Assembly (NCBI GenBank): GCA_904420015.1
Contig: CAJFTS010000012.1
Span: 1-64,000 of the forward strand
Length of the DNA: 64,000 nucleotides
DNA from: an uncultured Clostridia bacterium
GTDB taxonomy: Bacteria; Bacillota; Clostridia; Oscillospirales; Acutalibacteraceae
Reading direction: 5' to 3'
Positions within the stretch are counted from its first letter, which is position 1. Each line of letters opens with the position of its first letter. Below are positions 53,113-61,543 of the stretch, one piece after another. The position numbers were made by a program, and so were the translations under genes. A model generated the notes under the pieces. The model made no database searches and was not told the origin of the DNA. It worked only from the letters and a program-made list of their open reading frames with translations.

Positions 53113-53951
53113 ACATTGCGGTAGTGGGGCTGGGGCTGATCGGCGGTTCCCTATGCAAGGCGATCAAGCACCGCACCAAGCATCTGTGCCTTGGCCTGGA
53201 TCAAAGCGAAGAGACCATCCGCGCCGCCCTCAACCAGGGGGCCATCGACCGGGAGATTGGGCCGGACGGCCTTAAGGAAGCGGACATGACCTTTGTCTGC
53301 CTGCACCCGCAGCAGAGCATTGATTTCCTATTGCAAAACCGGGACTGCTTTCGTCCGGGCAGCATTGTGGCGGACGTATGCGGCGTCAAAAAGGCGGTGG
53401 TGGATCAAGTGACCCTGCCTTTGCGGGAACGGGGCGTCGCTTTTGTGGGGACCCATCCCATGGCGGGAAGGGAGTTTTCCGGCTTTGCCTATTCCCTCGA
53501 CAGCCTGTTCGACCGGGCCAGCTTCATCATCACCCCTTCGGCGGGGACTCCCGGCTGTGCCATCGAGGCGGTGGAGGCCCTTGCCAAGGACATCGGCTTT
53601 GCCAGAATTGTACTTACCACCCCGCTGGAACACGACCGGATCATTGCGTTTACCTCCCAGCTGGCCCATGTGGTGTCCAGCGCTTACATCAAAAGCCCCT
53701 CGCTAAAGAAGCAGGGCGGTTTTACCGGCGGCAGCTTTCAAGATCTGACCCGGGTGGCCAAGCTCAACGAAGAGATGTGGACCACCCTGTTCCTTCTGAA
53801 CCAGGGGCCGCTGGTCGAGGAGATCGACTGCATTTTAGCGAGGCTCGCCGAATACCGGGAGGCGATTGCGGCGGGAGACGCCGACCGTTTGTGTGCGCTG
53901 CTGCGGGAAGGAAGGATCTTAAAGGAAGAAAGCCTGAGGGAAACCGAATAA
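53109..53951 (+). CDS. tyrA: Prephenate dehydrogenase
   Basis: A 280-residue NAD(P)-dependent enzyme that turns prephenate into 4-hydroxyphenylpyruvate in tyrosine synthesis. The N-terminal Rossmann loop is VVGLGLIGGSLCKAI; VGTHPMAGREFSGF carries the conserved catalytic His; a helical C-terminal domain follows (HVVSSAYIKSP, GGSFQDLTRVA). There is no C-terminal ACT domain, so feedback control by tyrosine through ACT is not expected. A terminator follows within 10 bases. Confidence 0.93.
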   Translation: MNIAVVGLGLIGGSLCKAIKHRTKHLCLGLDQSEETIRAALNQGAIDREIGPDGLKEADMTFVCLHPQQSIDFLLQNRDCFRPGSIVADVCGVKKAVVDQVTLPLRERGVAFVGTHPMAGREFSGFAYSLDSLFDRASFIITPSAGTPGCAIEAVEALAKDIGFARIVLTTPLEHDRIIAFTSQLAHVVSSAYIKSPSLKKQGGFTGGSFQDLTRVAKLNEEMWTTLFLLNQGPLVEEIDCILARLAEYREAIAAGDADRLCALLREGRILKEESLRETE

Positions 53952-53960
53952 GACAGCAAG

Positions 53961-53986
53961 GCCGCGTGAGGATCACGCGGCTTTTC
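53961..53986 (+). terminator. Terminator of tyrA
   Basis: GCCGCGTG (53961-53968), loop AGGAT, CACGCGGC (53974-53981), then TTTTCC. Confidence 0.8.
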
Positions 53987-54028
53987 CTTTGCAGCGGCGG
54001 ATTTTAACGCCGGTATCAAGTAAAAAAG

Positions 54029-54077
54029 GGAAGGGGAAGCGCCTGTTTGGAAAGGCCGCTTCCCCTTCCTTTTTTTG
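54029..54077 (+). terminator. Second strong hairpin-U terminator
   Basis: GGAAGGGGAAGCG (54029-54041) pairs with CGCTTCCCCTTCC (54057-54069), flanked by AAAAAA and TTTTTTT, so it can work in both directions. It isolates tyrA from the arsR-type promoter. Confidence 0.8.
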
Positions 54078-54148
54078 TTGGAATCCCATCCGGGCTTAAG
54101 AGGATGAGAATCCGGACAAGCATTTATGAAAAAAAGGAGAGCAACCGC

Positions 54149-54205
54149 TTGACAACGGCGAATCGGGTTGCTATAATACAATCAAACAGATGAACAAATG
54201 CTCAT
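54149..54205 (+). promoter_or_regulatory. Consensus promoter and ArsR-type operator
   Basis: An exact consensus promoter: TTGACA (54149-54154), 17 bp, TATAAT (54172-54177). Near +6 to +21 is the dyad ATGAACA-AA-TGCTCAT (54190-54205) with one mismatch, similar to operators of SmtB/CadC-type repressors. The gene directly downstream encodes such a repressor. Confidence 0.8.
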
Positions 54206-54224
54206 ATGAATGGAGGATAAAAAT

Positions 54225-54590
54225 ATGAAGGACGGTTCCCAATCCAATTCGCAGCCGGCGGCCCTTTCCCATGACGAGATGATCGCCCAGGTCCAGGACC
54301 AGATGCCCGATGAGGAAACCCTTTATGATTTGGCGGAGCTGTTTAAGGTATTCGGAGATACCACCCGGGTGCGGATCATGTGCGCGCTGTTTGAACAGGA
54401 GCTGAGTGTGACGGATATCGCCGAGCTCCTGGGAATGGGGCAGTCGGCCATCTCCCATCAGCTGCGGCTGCTGCGGTCGGCCCGTTTGGTGCGTTCCCGC
54501 CGGGACGGGAAGATGGCCTACTATTCTTTGGATGACGAGCATGTACGGGAAATCTTCGACAAGGGTTTGGCCCATATCGAGGAACGCTGA
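54225..54590 (+). CDS. ArsR/SmtB-family metal-responsive repressor
   Basis: A 121-residue winged-helix repressor: LYDLAELFKVFGDTTRVRIM, then CALFEQELSVTDIAELLGMG, QSAISHQLRLLRSARLVRSR and MAYYSLDDEHVREIFDKGLA with DxxH and HIEE residues near the C-terminus typical of the alpha-5 zinc site. The CadC alpha-3 ELCVC cysteines are absent (ELSVTD), so sensing resembles SmtB/CzrA (zinc) more than CadC (cadmium, lead). ATG 54225 has GGAGG 8 bases upstream. It precedes the metal ATPase by 49 bases. Confidence 0.92.
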   Translation: MKDGSQSNSQPAALSHDEMIAQVQDQMPDEETLYDLAELFKVFGDTTRVRIMCALFEQELSVTDIAELLGMGQSAISHQLRLLRSARLVRSRRDGKMAYYSLDDEHVREIFDKGLAHIEER

Positions 54591-54639
54591 ATCGGCTTTT
54601 CTTTTTCTAACATATGACTTTAGAAAAGGGGTAAGAGTT

Positions 54640-56721
54640 ATGGTACGCAAGAAATATGAGGTACACAATCTCGACTGCGCCCACTGTGCGGCGAAGATCG
54701 AACATGCGGTAGCGCAGCTGCAGGGGGTGGGCAGCTCCAATTTGGATTTCGTCACCCGTTCCTTTGTGGTGACGGTGGACGAGGAGCATGCGCCCAGCCT
54801 GCAACAAAACATTGAAAAGATTATTGCGAAAATGGAACCGGACGCAAAGCTGGTGGTCCCGCAGGAGCAGGAAAAGGGACAGCCGCGCGAAGGCGGTTGG
54901 GTCAAATACCTGTTGCTGGGGCTGGCGGCGGCCTTCTTTGCGGCGGGCCTGATCTGCTCCTATGCGGGGGTGCCTACCCTGGTCTACGCCCTGCTTTTTG
55001 CGGCGGCAACCCTTTTGGGCGGCTATGAGACGCTGCTCAAGGGGCTCAACAGCCTGGTTCATTTGCAGGTAGACGAAAACCTGCTCATGACCATCGCGGT
55101 GGTGGCGGCCTTTGCGCTGGGCGATTACCCGGAGGCGGCCGGGGTTGCGCTCTTGTTCTGTGTCGGGGAGATGTTTGAGGACCGGGCGGTGGACCGCTCC
55201 CGGAAGGACATCGAGGCCCTTGCCCAGATCCAGCCTACCGAGGCGGCCAGATATCTGCCCGACGGTTCCACCAAGGTGGTGCCTGCCGAGGCGGTACAGG
55301 TGGACGAGGTCATCGCGGTGCGCCCCTTTGAGCGGGTGCCTCTGGACGGCGTAGTGCTGGAGGGGCATTCGAATGTGAATACGGCGGCGCTGACCGGCGA
55401 GAGCGTACCGCTTGAGGCGATGAAGGGAACCCAGCTACTTTCCGGCATGGTAAACGGCGAGGCGCTTTTAAAGGTGAAGGTAACCAACCGGTTTGAGGAT
55501 TCCGCCGCGTCGCGCATCATCGCCATGGTGCAGGACGCCGCATCCCGCAAGGGGAAATCGGAGCGGTTTATCACCCGGTTTGCCCGGGTGTATACCCCGG
55601 TAGTGGTGGCGGCGGCCGTCCTGCTGGCGGTGCTGCCTCCCCTGTTCGGGATGGGGGAATTCACCGAATGGCTCCAGCGGGCGCTGGTATTCTTGGTGGC
55701 CTCCTGCCCTTGCGCGCTGGTGATATCCGTGCCGCTGGGCTTCTTCTCAGGCATCGGCGCCGCGTCGAAAAAGGGCGTGCTGGTCAAGGGCGGCAAATAT
55801 GTCGAGCTGCTTTCCAAGGCGGATGCGGCGGTCTTTGATAAGACGGGCACCATTACCACCGGCCAGCTGCAGGTGACCGAGGCGGTTTCGTTCGACAGCA
55901 CCTATGACAAAGAGGAGCTGCTCCGGCTGGCGGCCGCCGCCGAGCGGTATTCCAGCCATCCCATCGCCCAGGCCATCTGCCGGGCGGCGGGGGAAAACAG
56001 CCTCAAAGGGGAAGCCTACGAGGAGCATCCCGGCTACGGGGTAGAGGCGAACGTGGACGGAAAGCGGATCATGGTGGGTGCGCAACGAATGCTCGCCAAG
56101 TTTGCAATCAAGGGCGAGGGACTGCCGCAGGCTTCGGTGTATGTAGCGGTGGACGGAGAGGTGAAGGGCGCCATCCAGGTGCGCGACACCCTGCGTACCG
56201 ATGTGACCGGCATGATTAAGGCGCTGGAGGAAGAGGGGATCGGCCGGCTGGTCATGCTCACCGGCGACGGAGAGCAGGTGGCGAAGGAAATCGCCGCCCA
56301 GGCGGGAATCCGCGAGTTCCACGCGGGGCTGCTTCCCCAGGATAAGGTGCGGCTGATGGAGGAAATCCGAAGCCAGTCGGGAAAGACGGTATTCGTCGGC
56401 GACGGCATCAACGACGCGCCGGTTCTGGCGGCGGCCGATGTGGGGGTAGCCATGGGGCTGGGATCGGATGCGGCCATTGAGGCGGCGGACGTGGTGCTGG
56501 TGGAAAACAAGCCCTCCCGTTTGGCGGACGCCGTCCGTCTGTTTCGAAAGGTAATGCGGGTGGTGCGCTTCAACATCGTTTTCGCTTTGGCGGTCAAGGC
56601 GGCGGTTTTGGTGCTGGCGGCCTTCGGCCTGGCGCCTATGTGGCTGGCGGTGCTAGCGGACACCGGCGTGGCGCTTCTGGCGGTGCTTAATTCCGCACGG
56701 CTTTTAAAGAGTAGGATGTAA
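54640..56721 (+). CDS. Heavy-metal P-type ATPase (Zn/Cd/Pb exporter)
   Basis: A 693-residue P1B-2 type metal pump. One N-terminal HMA domain with DCAHC (Cys13, Cys16), then membrane helices, actuator LTGES, the transport motif CPC (356-358) in VASCPCALVIS, phosphorylation site DKTGT (Asp400), HP loop SSHPIAQAI, and the hinge VGDGINDAPVLA. The helix-8 segment near the end (MWLAVLADTGVALLAVLNS) has the Asp of Zn/Cd pumps. It exports Zn2+, Cd2+ or Pb2+ from the cytosol under the ArsR-type repressor. AAAAGGGG precedes the ATG. Confidence 0.95.
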   Translation: MVRKKYEVHNLDCAHCAAKIEHAVAQLQGVGSSNLDFVTRSFVVTVDEEHAPSLQQNIEKIIAKMEPDAKLVVPQEQEKGQPREGGWVKYLLLGLAAAFFAAGLICSYAGVPTLVYALLFAAATLLGGYETLLKGLNSLVHLQVDENLLMTIAVVAAFALGDYPEAAGVALLFCVGEMFEDRAVDRSRKDIEALAQIQPTEAARYLPDGSTKVVPAEAVQVDEVIAVRPFERVPLDGVVLEGHSNVNTAALTGESVPLEAMKGTQLLSGMVNGEALLKVKVTNRFEDSAASRIIAMVQDAASRKGKSERFITRFARVYTPVVVAAAVLLAVLPPLFGMGEFTEWLQRALVFLVASCPCALVISVPLGFFSGIGAASKKGVLVKGGKYVELLSKADAAVFDKTGTITTGQLQVTEAVSFDSTYDKEELLRLAAAAERYSSHPIAQAICRAAGENSLKGEAYEEHPGYGVEANVDGKRIMVGAQRMLAKFAIKGEGLPQASVYVAVDGEVKGAIQVRDTLRTDVTGMIKALEEEGIGRLVMLTGDGEQVAKEIAAQAGIREFHAGLLPQDKVRLMEEIRSQSGKTVFVGDGINDAPVLAAADVGVAMGLGSDAAIEAADVVLVENKPSRLADAVRLFRKVMRVVRFNIVFALAVKAAVLVLAAFGLAPMWLAVLADTGVALLAVLNSARLLKSRM

Positions 56722-56761
56722 GGGCGCGCGTTTGCGGCCGAAAGCCGGATATAAATAAAGG

Positions 56762-56801
56762 AGCCTGCCGGGCAGCGTATGCTGCCCGGCAGGCTTTTTT
56801 T
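56762..56801 (+). terminator. Terminator of the metal-export operon
   Basis: A perfect 15-bp stem (56762-56776 with 56781-56795), loop GTAT, then a run of seven T's. Very strong. Confidence 0.9.
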
Positions 56802-56852
56802 GCAGCGAACGAGGTGGGCTTGCCTCGTTTTAGCCCCAGCCGGGTGACGTTC

Positions 56853-57194
56853 CTATAGATAAAAGATCAGGATCCCCACTAAAATCAGGCAGTTGCCCAC
56901 CACCTTGCGCACCGTAAGCTTCTCTTTGAGGAGCCACCAGCTTAAAAGCATCACCAGAATATAGCCCAGCGACTCGATGATCGGCCCGTTCTTGTAATCC
57001 ATCCCGGAAAAGGCAAAAACGGTCAGCAGGGTGGATACCACCATCATTGAATACCCGGCGATCACATGAACATTGAGGTATTCTTTCAGAAAGGAGCCGT
57101 GCTCCTTCTGGGCGCTTTTCTTGAGAAGGATCTGGGAAAAGGAGGCCACCGTCACCGAGGCGAAGAGCAGCAGCCAGGAAAGATTAAGCGTCAT
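56853..57194 (-). CDS. Small EamA/EmrE-like membrane protein (ArnE-like half)
   Basis: A 113-residue protein with four predicted helices: LSWLLLFASVTVASFSQILL, a second around IAGYSMMVVSTLLTVFAFSG, a third around GYILVMLLSWWLLKEKLTV, and a fourth GNCLILVGILIFYL. Size and the (E/K)EK-x-T-x-x-x-x-x-G motif fit the EamA/SMR superfamily subunits ArnE and ArnF that flip undecaprenyl-phosphate-aminoarabinose. It overlaps the neighbouring 129-residue relative by 11 bases, so the two probably form a heterodimer. Last gene of the minus-strand amino-sugar operon. Confidence 0.75.
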   Translation of the reverse strand: MTLNLSWLLLFASVTVASFSQILLKKSAQKEHGSFLKEYLNVHVIAGYSMMVVSTLLTVFAFSGMDYKNGPIIESLGYILVMLLSWWLLKEKLTVRKVVGNCLILVGILIFYL

Positions 57195-57573
57195 CGGAAT
57201 TCACCACCATCGTTCCTGCGATGACCACCGCCACGCCGACGGCGTTTTGGATGGTCACCGATTCCTGAAAAAAGAGCACCGCCCACAGCATGGACCAGAG
57301 CAGCGCGATGGACCGGTTGGCGTAGGCTACCGACAGGTCGAACCGCTTGATGATCTGCTGCCAAAGCAGGGCGTATCCCCCCAAAATGACGATTTCCAGC
57401 CCATAAAACCCGATAAAACCGGGGGTAAGAAACCCGTATCCGGAGGCAAATTTTGCCGCCACCGTCGAAAGGGTGTAGATCATCACCACCAATTGCAGCA
57501 GCAGGATGCTTTTGATGGTAACCTTGGTATGCTTGGACGCCTTCCCTTGTTCCTTTGTATGGATGTGTTTCAT
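57184..57573 (-). CDS. Small EamA/EmrE-like membrane protein (ArnF-like half)
   Basis: A 129-residue protein with a basic cytosolic N-terminus (KHIHTKEQGKASKHTKV) and four helices, the last two reading SIALLWSMLWAVLFFQESVT and GVAVVIAGTMVV. It has the same fold as its 113-residue neighbour; lengths of 129 and 113 are close to E. coli ArnF (128) and ArnE (111). It overlaps the ATP-grasp gene by 4 bases (ATGA). Likely role: one half of a flippase for a polyprenyl-phosphate sugar. Alternatively a small-molecule exporter pair. Confidence 0.75.
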   Translation of the reverse strand: MKHIHTKEQGKASKHTKVTIKSILLLQLVVMIYTLSTVAAKFASGYGFLTPGFIGFYGLEIVILGGYALLWQQIIKRFDLSVAYANRSIALLWSMLWAVLFFQESVTIQNAVGVAVVIAGTMVVNSDDA

Positions 57574-58712
57574 AGTTCCAGAAGCCTTTTTATTTGTTCT
57601 CGGTCGTCGCCGGCCAGGATATAGTACCCGTATCGGGTGGAGCTGTCCACAACCCGATGGGTGAAGGGCTCCATCTCGCTTTCCAGGCGGATAAGCTCCG
57701 GGGCCTCCCGCCGGATCCGATCCAGCCGGTCTAAATCCTTTTGGCCGAATACGAACCGGATCGCAGCCGCCTTAAAATGCGGCCCCTTCTGGAGGGAAAG
57801 CGGTATGCCAGCCGCCGCCTCGGTCACCATGCGGACAAAATCGCAGCCGGTGGAAAGGGGGACCAGGTGGGAGCCGATGCAGTCCCCGCCCATCCGTGCG
57901 CCGATTTCAATGAGGCGCACCTGGCCCCGGGGGGTTATCTTCAGCTCGGCATGGGAGGCGCCGCAGGTGACCTTCAGCGCATCAAGCGCCGCGAAAACCG
58001 CGGTGACGATCCGGCTCTGCCATTGGGCAGGGACTTCGGCGGGCTGTATATGCCCGGTTTCGATGAAATGGGGAGCACCGGTGGTATACTTTTTCGTCAG
58101 CGCAAGGAAGGTATGCCTGCCGTCCTGGGAGATGCATTCGCAGCTGAACTCCTCGCCTTCGATATACTCCTCTACGATGGCGCGCTTCTCAAAGGAATTC
58201 GCCCAGGCGTCTGCAAGCGCCTGCATCAGGCCGTCCGGGGAGCACAGCTTGGTAATTCCCCGGCTGCCCGACCGGTCGGTGGGCTTGACGATCACCGGGT
58301 AGGGGAGGGCGGCCGGGTCGAAGGCATCGCCGGGAGAAAGGCGCAGATACCGAGGGGTGGGGATACCGGCCGCCTCCAGGGCCTGCCGCATGGCGTACTT
58401 ATTGGTGGTCAGGATTGTGCAGGCAGAGCTGTTACCAGGCAGGCCCAGCCGCTGGGCCAGAAACTGTACGGTGACGGCGGCCAGGTCGGAGGCAATGGTC
58501 GCTACCGCATCCGGTCGGATACGCCGGCAGACGGCGAGGATTTCCTCCTTTTCGGTGATGCTCACCGGATAGAAATGATCCGCCGTCCTTGCACCTACCG
58601 CCCCTTCCTGCCAGGCGAATACATGGGTCTCATACCCCAGCTTCTTTGCGCTGCGGATGAGCGGGTCCTGAAAGGAGTTGGCGCCGATGATCGCAATCCG
58701 TTTCCTTTTCAT
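57570..58712 (-). CDS. ATP-grasp ligase of unknown substrate
   Basis: A 380-residue ATP-grasp protein. N-terminal pre-ATP domain MKRKRIAIIGANSFQDPLIR; AMRQALEAAGIPTPRYLRL; the ATP-lid PVIVKPTDRSGSRGITKLCS; EEYIEGEEFSCECI; and the metal-binding end HAELKITPRGQVRLIEIGAR then MGGDCIG. These are as in carboxylate-amine ligases of the BtrJ/PurK/CarB-like group. Such enzymes join a carboxylate to an amine using ATP. Between a sugar aminotransferase gene and flippase halves it may acylate the new sugar amine, for example with an amino acid; this is inference. It overlaps the flippase gene by 4 bases. Confidence 0.85.
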   Translation of the reverse strand: MKRKRIAIIGANSFQDPLIRSAKKLGYETHVFAWQEGAVGARTADHFYPVSITEKEEILAVCRRIRPDAVATIASDLAAVTVQFLAQRLGLPGNSSACTILTTNKYAMRQALEAAGIPTPRYLRLSPGDAFDPAALPYPVIVKPTDRSGSRGITKLCSPDGLMQALADAWANSFEKRAIVEEYIEGEEFSCECISQDGRHTFLALTKKYTTGAPHFIETGHIQPAEVPAQWQSRIVTAVFAALDALKVTCGASHAELKITPRGQVRLIEIGARMGGDCIGSHLVPLSTGCDFVRMVTEAAAGIPLSLQKGPHFKAAAIRFVFGQKDLDRLDRIRREAPELIRLESEMEPFTHRVVDSSTRYGYYILAGDDREQIKRLLEL

Positions 58713-58733
58713 GAAGCTACCGATCCTTTCCCC

Positions 58734-59870
58734 TTACTCGGATACCCGGTAAAAATCCCGGACGGCCTGTACGATATAGGCGAGAGATTCCTCCGAAAGC
58801 TTATAGTACATCGGCAGGCGCACCAGCCGTTCGCTCTCCCGGGTGGTGTACCGGTCCTCGCCGAAGAACCGGCCGAACCGTTTTCCGGCCGGGGCGGTAT
58901 GCAGCGGGATATAATGAAAGACGCACTGAATCCCCCGGCTTTTCATATAGTCGATAAACCGGGTGCGTTCGTCGAGATCCTTGCATTTGATGTAATACAT
59001 ATGGGCGTTGTGCACACAGCCGTCGGGGACCGTCGGCTGCTCGATCAAGCCCCGGTCTTGCAAAGGGCGCAGAGCTTCGTGGTAGTAATTCCACGAAGCA
59101 AGCCGGTCGGCGTTGATCTGGTCGGCCATCAGCAGCTGGGCCCAAAGGTAGGCGGCGTTTAGGTCGCTGGGAAGATAGGAGGAGCCAAAGTCCACCCAGG
59201 TATATTTGTCCACCTGGCCGCGGAAGAATTTGCTGCGGTTGGTGCCCTTTTCGCGGATGATTTCCGCCTTCTCCGCATATACCGGGTCCTGGAACAGGAT
59301 GGCGCCCCCTTCGCCCATGCTGTAGTTTTTCGTTTCATGAAAGCTGTAGCAGCCGAAGTCTCCCATTGTTCCCAGCGCCCTTCCTTTGTAGGAGGACATG
59401 ACCCCTTGGGCCGCATCCTCCACCACCTTCAGGCCATGCTTTTTCGCCACCGCCAGGATGGCGTCCATTTCGCAGGAAACCCCCGCATAGTGGACCGGGA
59501 CGATTGCCTTGGTGCGCTCGGTCACCGCCGCCTCTAAGAGCGCTTCATTGAGGTTCATGGTGTCCGGGCGGATGTCCACAAACACCAGCTTCGCTCCGCG
59601 CATCACAAAGGCGTCCGCCGTGGAAACAAAGGTGTAGGAGGGCAGGAGAACCTCATCCCCTTCCTCGATGCCGCACAGAAGGGCGGCCATCTCCAGCGCG
59701 TGGGTGCAGGAGGTGGTCAGCAGCGCATTGGAAACCGTGAACCGGTCCTTGAGCCATGCGGTGCACTTCTTCGTAAATTCACCGTCGCCGCAGATTTTGT
59801 GCTGGGCGATGGCCTGCTGGATATAGCCGGTTTCGTTGCCGGTGGAGGGAGGAATATTAAAATCAATCAT
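58734..59870 (-). CDS. dTDP-4-amino-4,6-dideoxygalactose transaminase-like (WecE/RffA type)
   Basis: A 378-residue PLP-dependent DegT/DnrJ/EryC1 aminotransferase, closest to WecE/RffA: FNIPPSTGNETGYIQQAIAQ at the start, TTSCTHALEMAALL, VLLPSYTFVSTADAFVMRGA, EDAAQGVMSSYKGRALGTMG, the PLP lysine in SFHETKNYSMGEGGA, and FHYIPLHTAPAGKRFGR. It transfers an amino group to C4 of a nucleotide 4-keto-6-deoxy sugar. GGAGG lies 15 bases from the ATG, a long spacing. It lies 21 bases before the ATP-grasp gene and 27 after the GT-C gene, in one operon. Confidence 0.9.
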   Translation of the reverse strand: MIDFNIPPSTGNETGYIQQAIAQHKICGDGEFTKKCTAWLKDRFTVSNALLTTSCTHALEMAALLCGIEEGDEVLLPSYTFVSTADAFVMRGAKLVFVDIRPDTMNLNEALLEAAVTERTKAIVPVHYAGVSCEMDAILAVAKKHGLKVVEDAAQGVMSSYKGRALGTMGDFGCYSFHETKNYSMGEGGAILFQDPVYAEKAEIIREKGTNRSKFFRGQVDKYTWVDFGSSYLPSDLNAAYLWAQLLMADQINADRLASWNYYHEALRPLQDRGLIEQPTVPDGCVHNAHMYYIKCKDLDERTRFIDYMKSRGIQCVFHYIPLHTAPAGKRFGRFFGEDRYTTRESERLVRLPMYYKLSEESLAYIVQAVRDFYRVSE

Positions 59871-59897
59871 AGTGAAACGTTCACGCCTCCGATTGGT

Positions 59898-61244
59898 TTA
59901 TTTGACATAGGCTGGATACAACACCAGAGCGTAGGACAGCACGCTTAAGGCAACCACGCCTCCTCCGATGCAGATTTGCACGAACACCTGAAACCTCCGG
60001 CTGATAAACAGGCGCTCGATCAGGGTCTTAAGACCCATCGTTACTAGAAACATAAAGGGCACCAGCATGGGAAGCAGATACCGTCCCTGGGGCTGGAAAT
60101 CACTGAAATAAGAGTAATAAACGCTCAAAACCACCGGGATGAAGGCGGCGAGGACCATGACCGCGAAAAAAAGTATCCGCCGGTGTTCCTCCCGGCTGCG
60201 GTTTCGTACCCGGGTAAAGCCGTTGATGAGCTTGACGGCCACGCCGGCAAAGCCCAGCAGAAAGAGGGTGCTGTAAAGAACATACATCCAGGAGGGAAGG
60301 GGATAGGCCATATACCCAAAGAAGCCGATAAAACTTTTGAAGGAGGTCTTCAGCCAGAGCATGTTTATAAGCATATACGCAAGGGAAACGCCTTGGCTTT
60401 GGGGAGTAATTCGGTTGGAAGGCTTGACGTAGTCGAGCCCATACGTCTGTGCATATTCATCCGAGGTGCGCATCCCCAGAAAATCGCCGTTGTAAAGCAC
60501 GGCGTTGCGGATAAACCACCAGCCCGCCAGCAGAATCACAACCCCTACAATCAGCAGGCCGTATCGGAGCATGCGCTTATAGTCAACCTTCTTTTCCTCA
60601 AAGAAAAAGAAGGAAAGGACAAAGAGCAGCACACTGCAAAGAAGGAATCCGTAAGCGTTATAGTAGGACAGGGAGCAGACCGCCGCCGCCGCCCCAAGAA
60701 AGAGGCAGCTTTTTCGGTCCCATCGGCTTTGCAGGCCGAGGATCCAGGCATAGACGAGCATGGCCGAGGAAAAGAGTGCCAGTGCGTCGTTGTTGACGTA
60801 GGAAGAGATAAAGACAAACTGGGGAAGAAGGGCCGCCAGCAGGACGAAAAGATAGCGATACCCGCCTCGAAAGAGCTTTCGGCCGATCCGGATGCAAAAA
60901 TAAGCGGTTCCCACACAGCATAGGATGCTGACCATCCGCGCCGCCATCAACAGGACAAAGGGATCGGTGGAAAATAGGCTTGCCACCTTCATAAACCCGG
61001 CGCTTACGATATAGGATAAAATAGGAGTAAAGGCATAGGAGATGCCCCAGATGGGGTTGCGGATGGCGGGGTCGCCGCCATGGGGCAGATAACCGTGCTG
61101 ATAAATAAATTCCGGTATTTGGTAGCGCATATATTCGTCCGGCGCGGAATTGTAAGGCTGCGTAACCGCCCAGAGAAAATAAAAACCGAACAATAGCACT
61201 AGGATTCCACAGGTCAGAAGAGAATCGCGTTTGACTGCTTTCAT
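59898..61244 (-). CDS. GT-C type membrane glycosyltransferase (DUF2142/ArnT-like)
   Basis: A 448-residue integral membrane protein with about 11 helices. After the first helix, AVTQPYNSAPDEYMRY carries the acidic motif expected in the first outer loop of GT-C glycosyltransferases; YVNNDALALFSSAML and FSDFQPQGRYLLPMLVPFMF are typical of the DUF2142/PMT-like group. GT-C enzymes take sugar from a polyprenyl-phosphate donor outside the membrane and put it on protein or glycan. First gene of the minus-strand operon GT-C, aminotransferase, ATP-grasp, two flippase halves. Confidence 0.85.
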   Translation of the reverse strand: MKAVKRDSLLTCGILVLLFGFYFLWAVTQPYNSAPDEYMRYQIPEFIYQHGYLPHGGDPAIRNPIWGISYAFTPILSYIVSAGFMKVASLFSTDPFVLLMAARMVSILCCVGTAYFCIRIGRKLFRGGYRYLFVLLAALLPQFVFISSYVNNDALALFSSAMLVYAWILGLQSRWDRKSCLFLGAAAAVCSLSYYNAYGFLLCSVLLFVLSFFFFEEKKVDYKRMLRYGLLIVGVVILLAGWWFIRNAVLYNGDFLGMRTSDEYAQTYGLDYVKPSNRITPQSQGVSLAYMLINMLWLKTSFKSFIGFFGYMAYPLPSWMYVLYSTLFLLGFAGVAVKLINGFTRVRNRSREEHRRILFFAVMVLAAFIPVVLSVYYSYFSDFQPQGRYLLPMLVPFMFLVTMGLKTLIERLFISRRFQVFVQICIGGGVVALSVLSYALVLYPAYVK

Positions 61245-61297
61245 TGATAACGCTCCATGTTATAAAATTGAAATAGTTTCCTCTTTATTCGTCCGAT

Positions 61298-61326
61298 AGT
61301 ATACCACTGTACAAAGGCAATCTCAA
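61298..61326 (-). promoter_or_regulatory. Promoter of the amino-sugar operon
   Basis: On the minus strand TTGAGA (61321-61326), 17 bp, TATACT (61298-61303), 54 bases before the GT-C start. It is divergent from the GT2 gene promoter. Confidence 0.6.
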
Positions 61327-61463
61327 TCGAAGACGGCATAAATTTAATGATTTGTTACAATAATGAGGATGATCGCCGGGGCGGGAATGCATACGAAAAG
61401 GGTGAAAAAATTAGCCCGCTTCCCGCCCTTTTTGCTGGGAACCGGGGCGCTTTTGCGTCTTCC

Positions 61464-61491
61464 TTGCTTTTTTTATGAGGCGTGCTATAAT
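61464..61491 (+). promoter_or_regulatory. Promoter of the GT2 gene
   Basis: TTGCTT (61464-61469), 16 bp, TATAAT (61486-61491), about 50 bases before the GT2 start. Together with the opposite-strand promoter it makes the GT2 gene and the amino-sugar operon a divergent pair. Confidence 0.6.
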
Positions 61492-61543
61492 AATGGGCGT
61501 CGAAAAAGAACGAAGAAATTATTGAAAGGAACGGACGCGCTTT

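Noticed and set aside
56853-57573. The two small EamA genes as one frameshifted EamA transporter
   Set aside because: Each half has its own start, four helices and an 11-base coupled overlap, and the sizes match known separate subunits; a broken full-length gene would show conserved fusion and no such starts.
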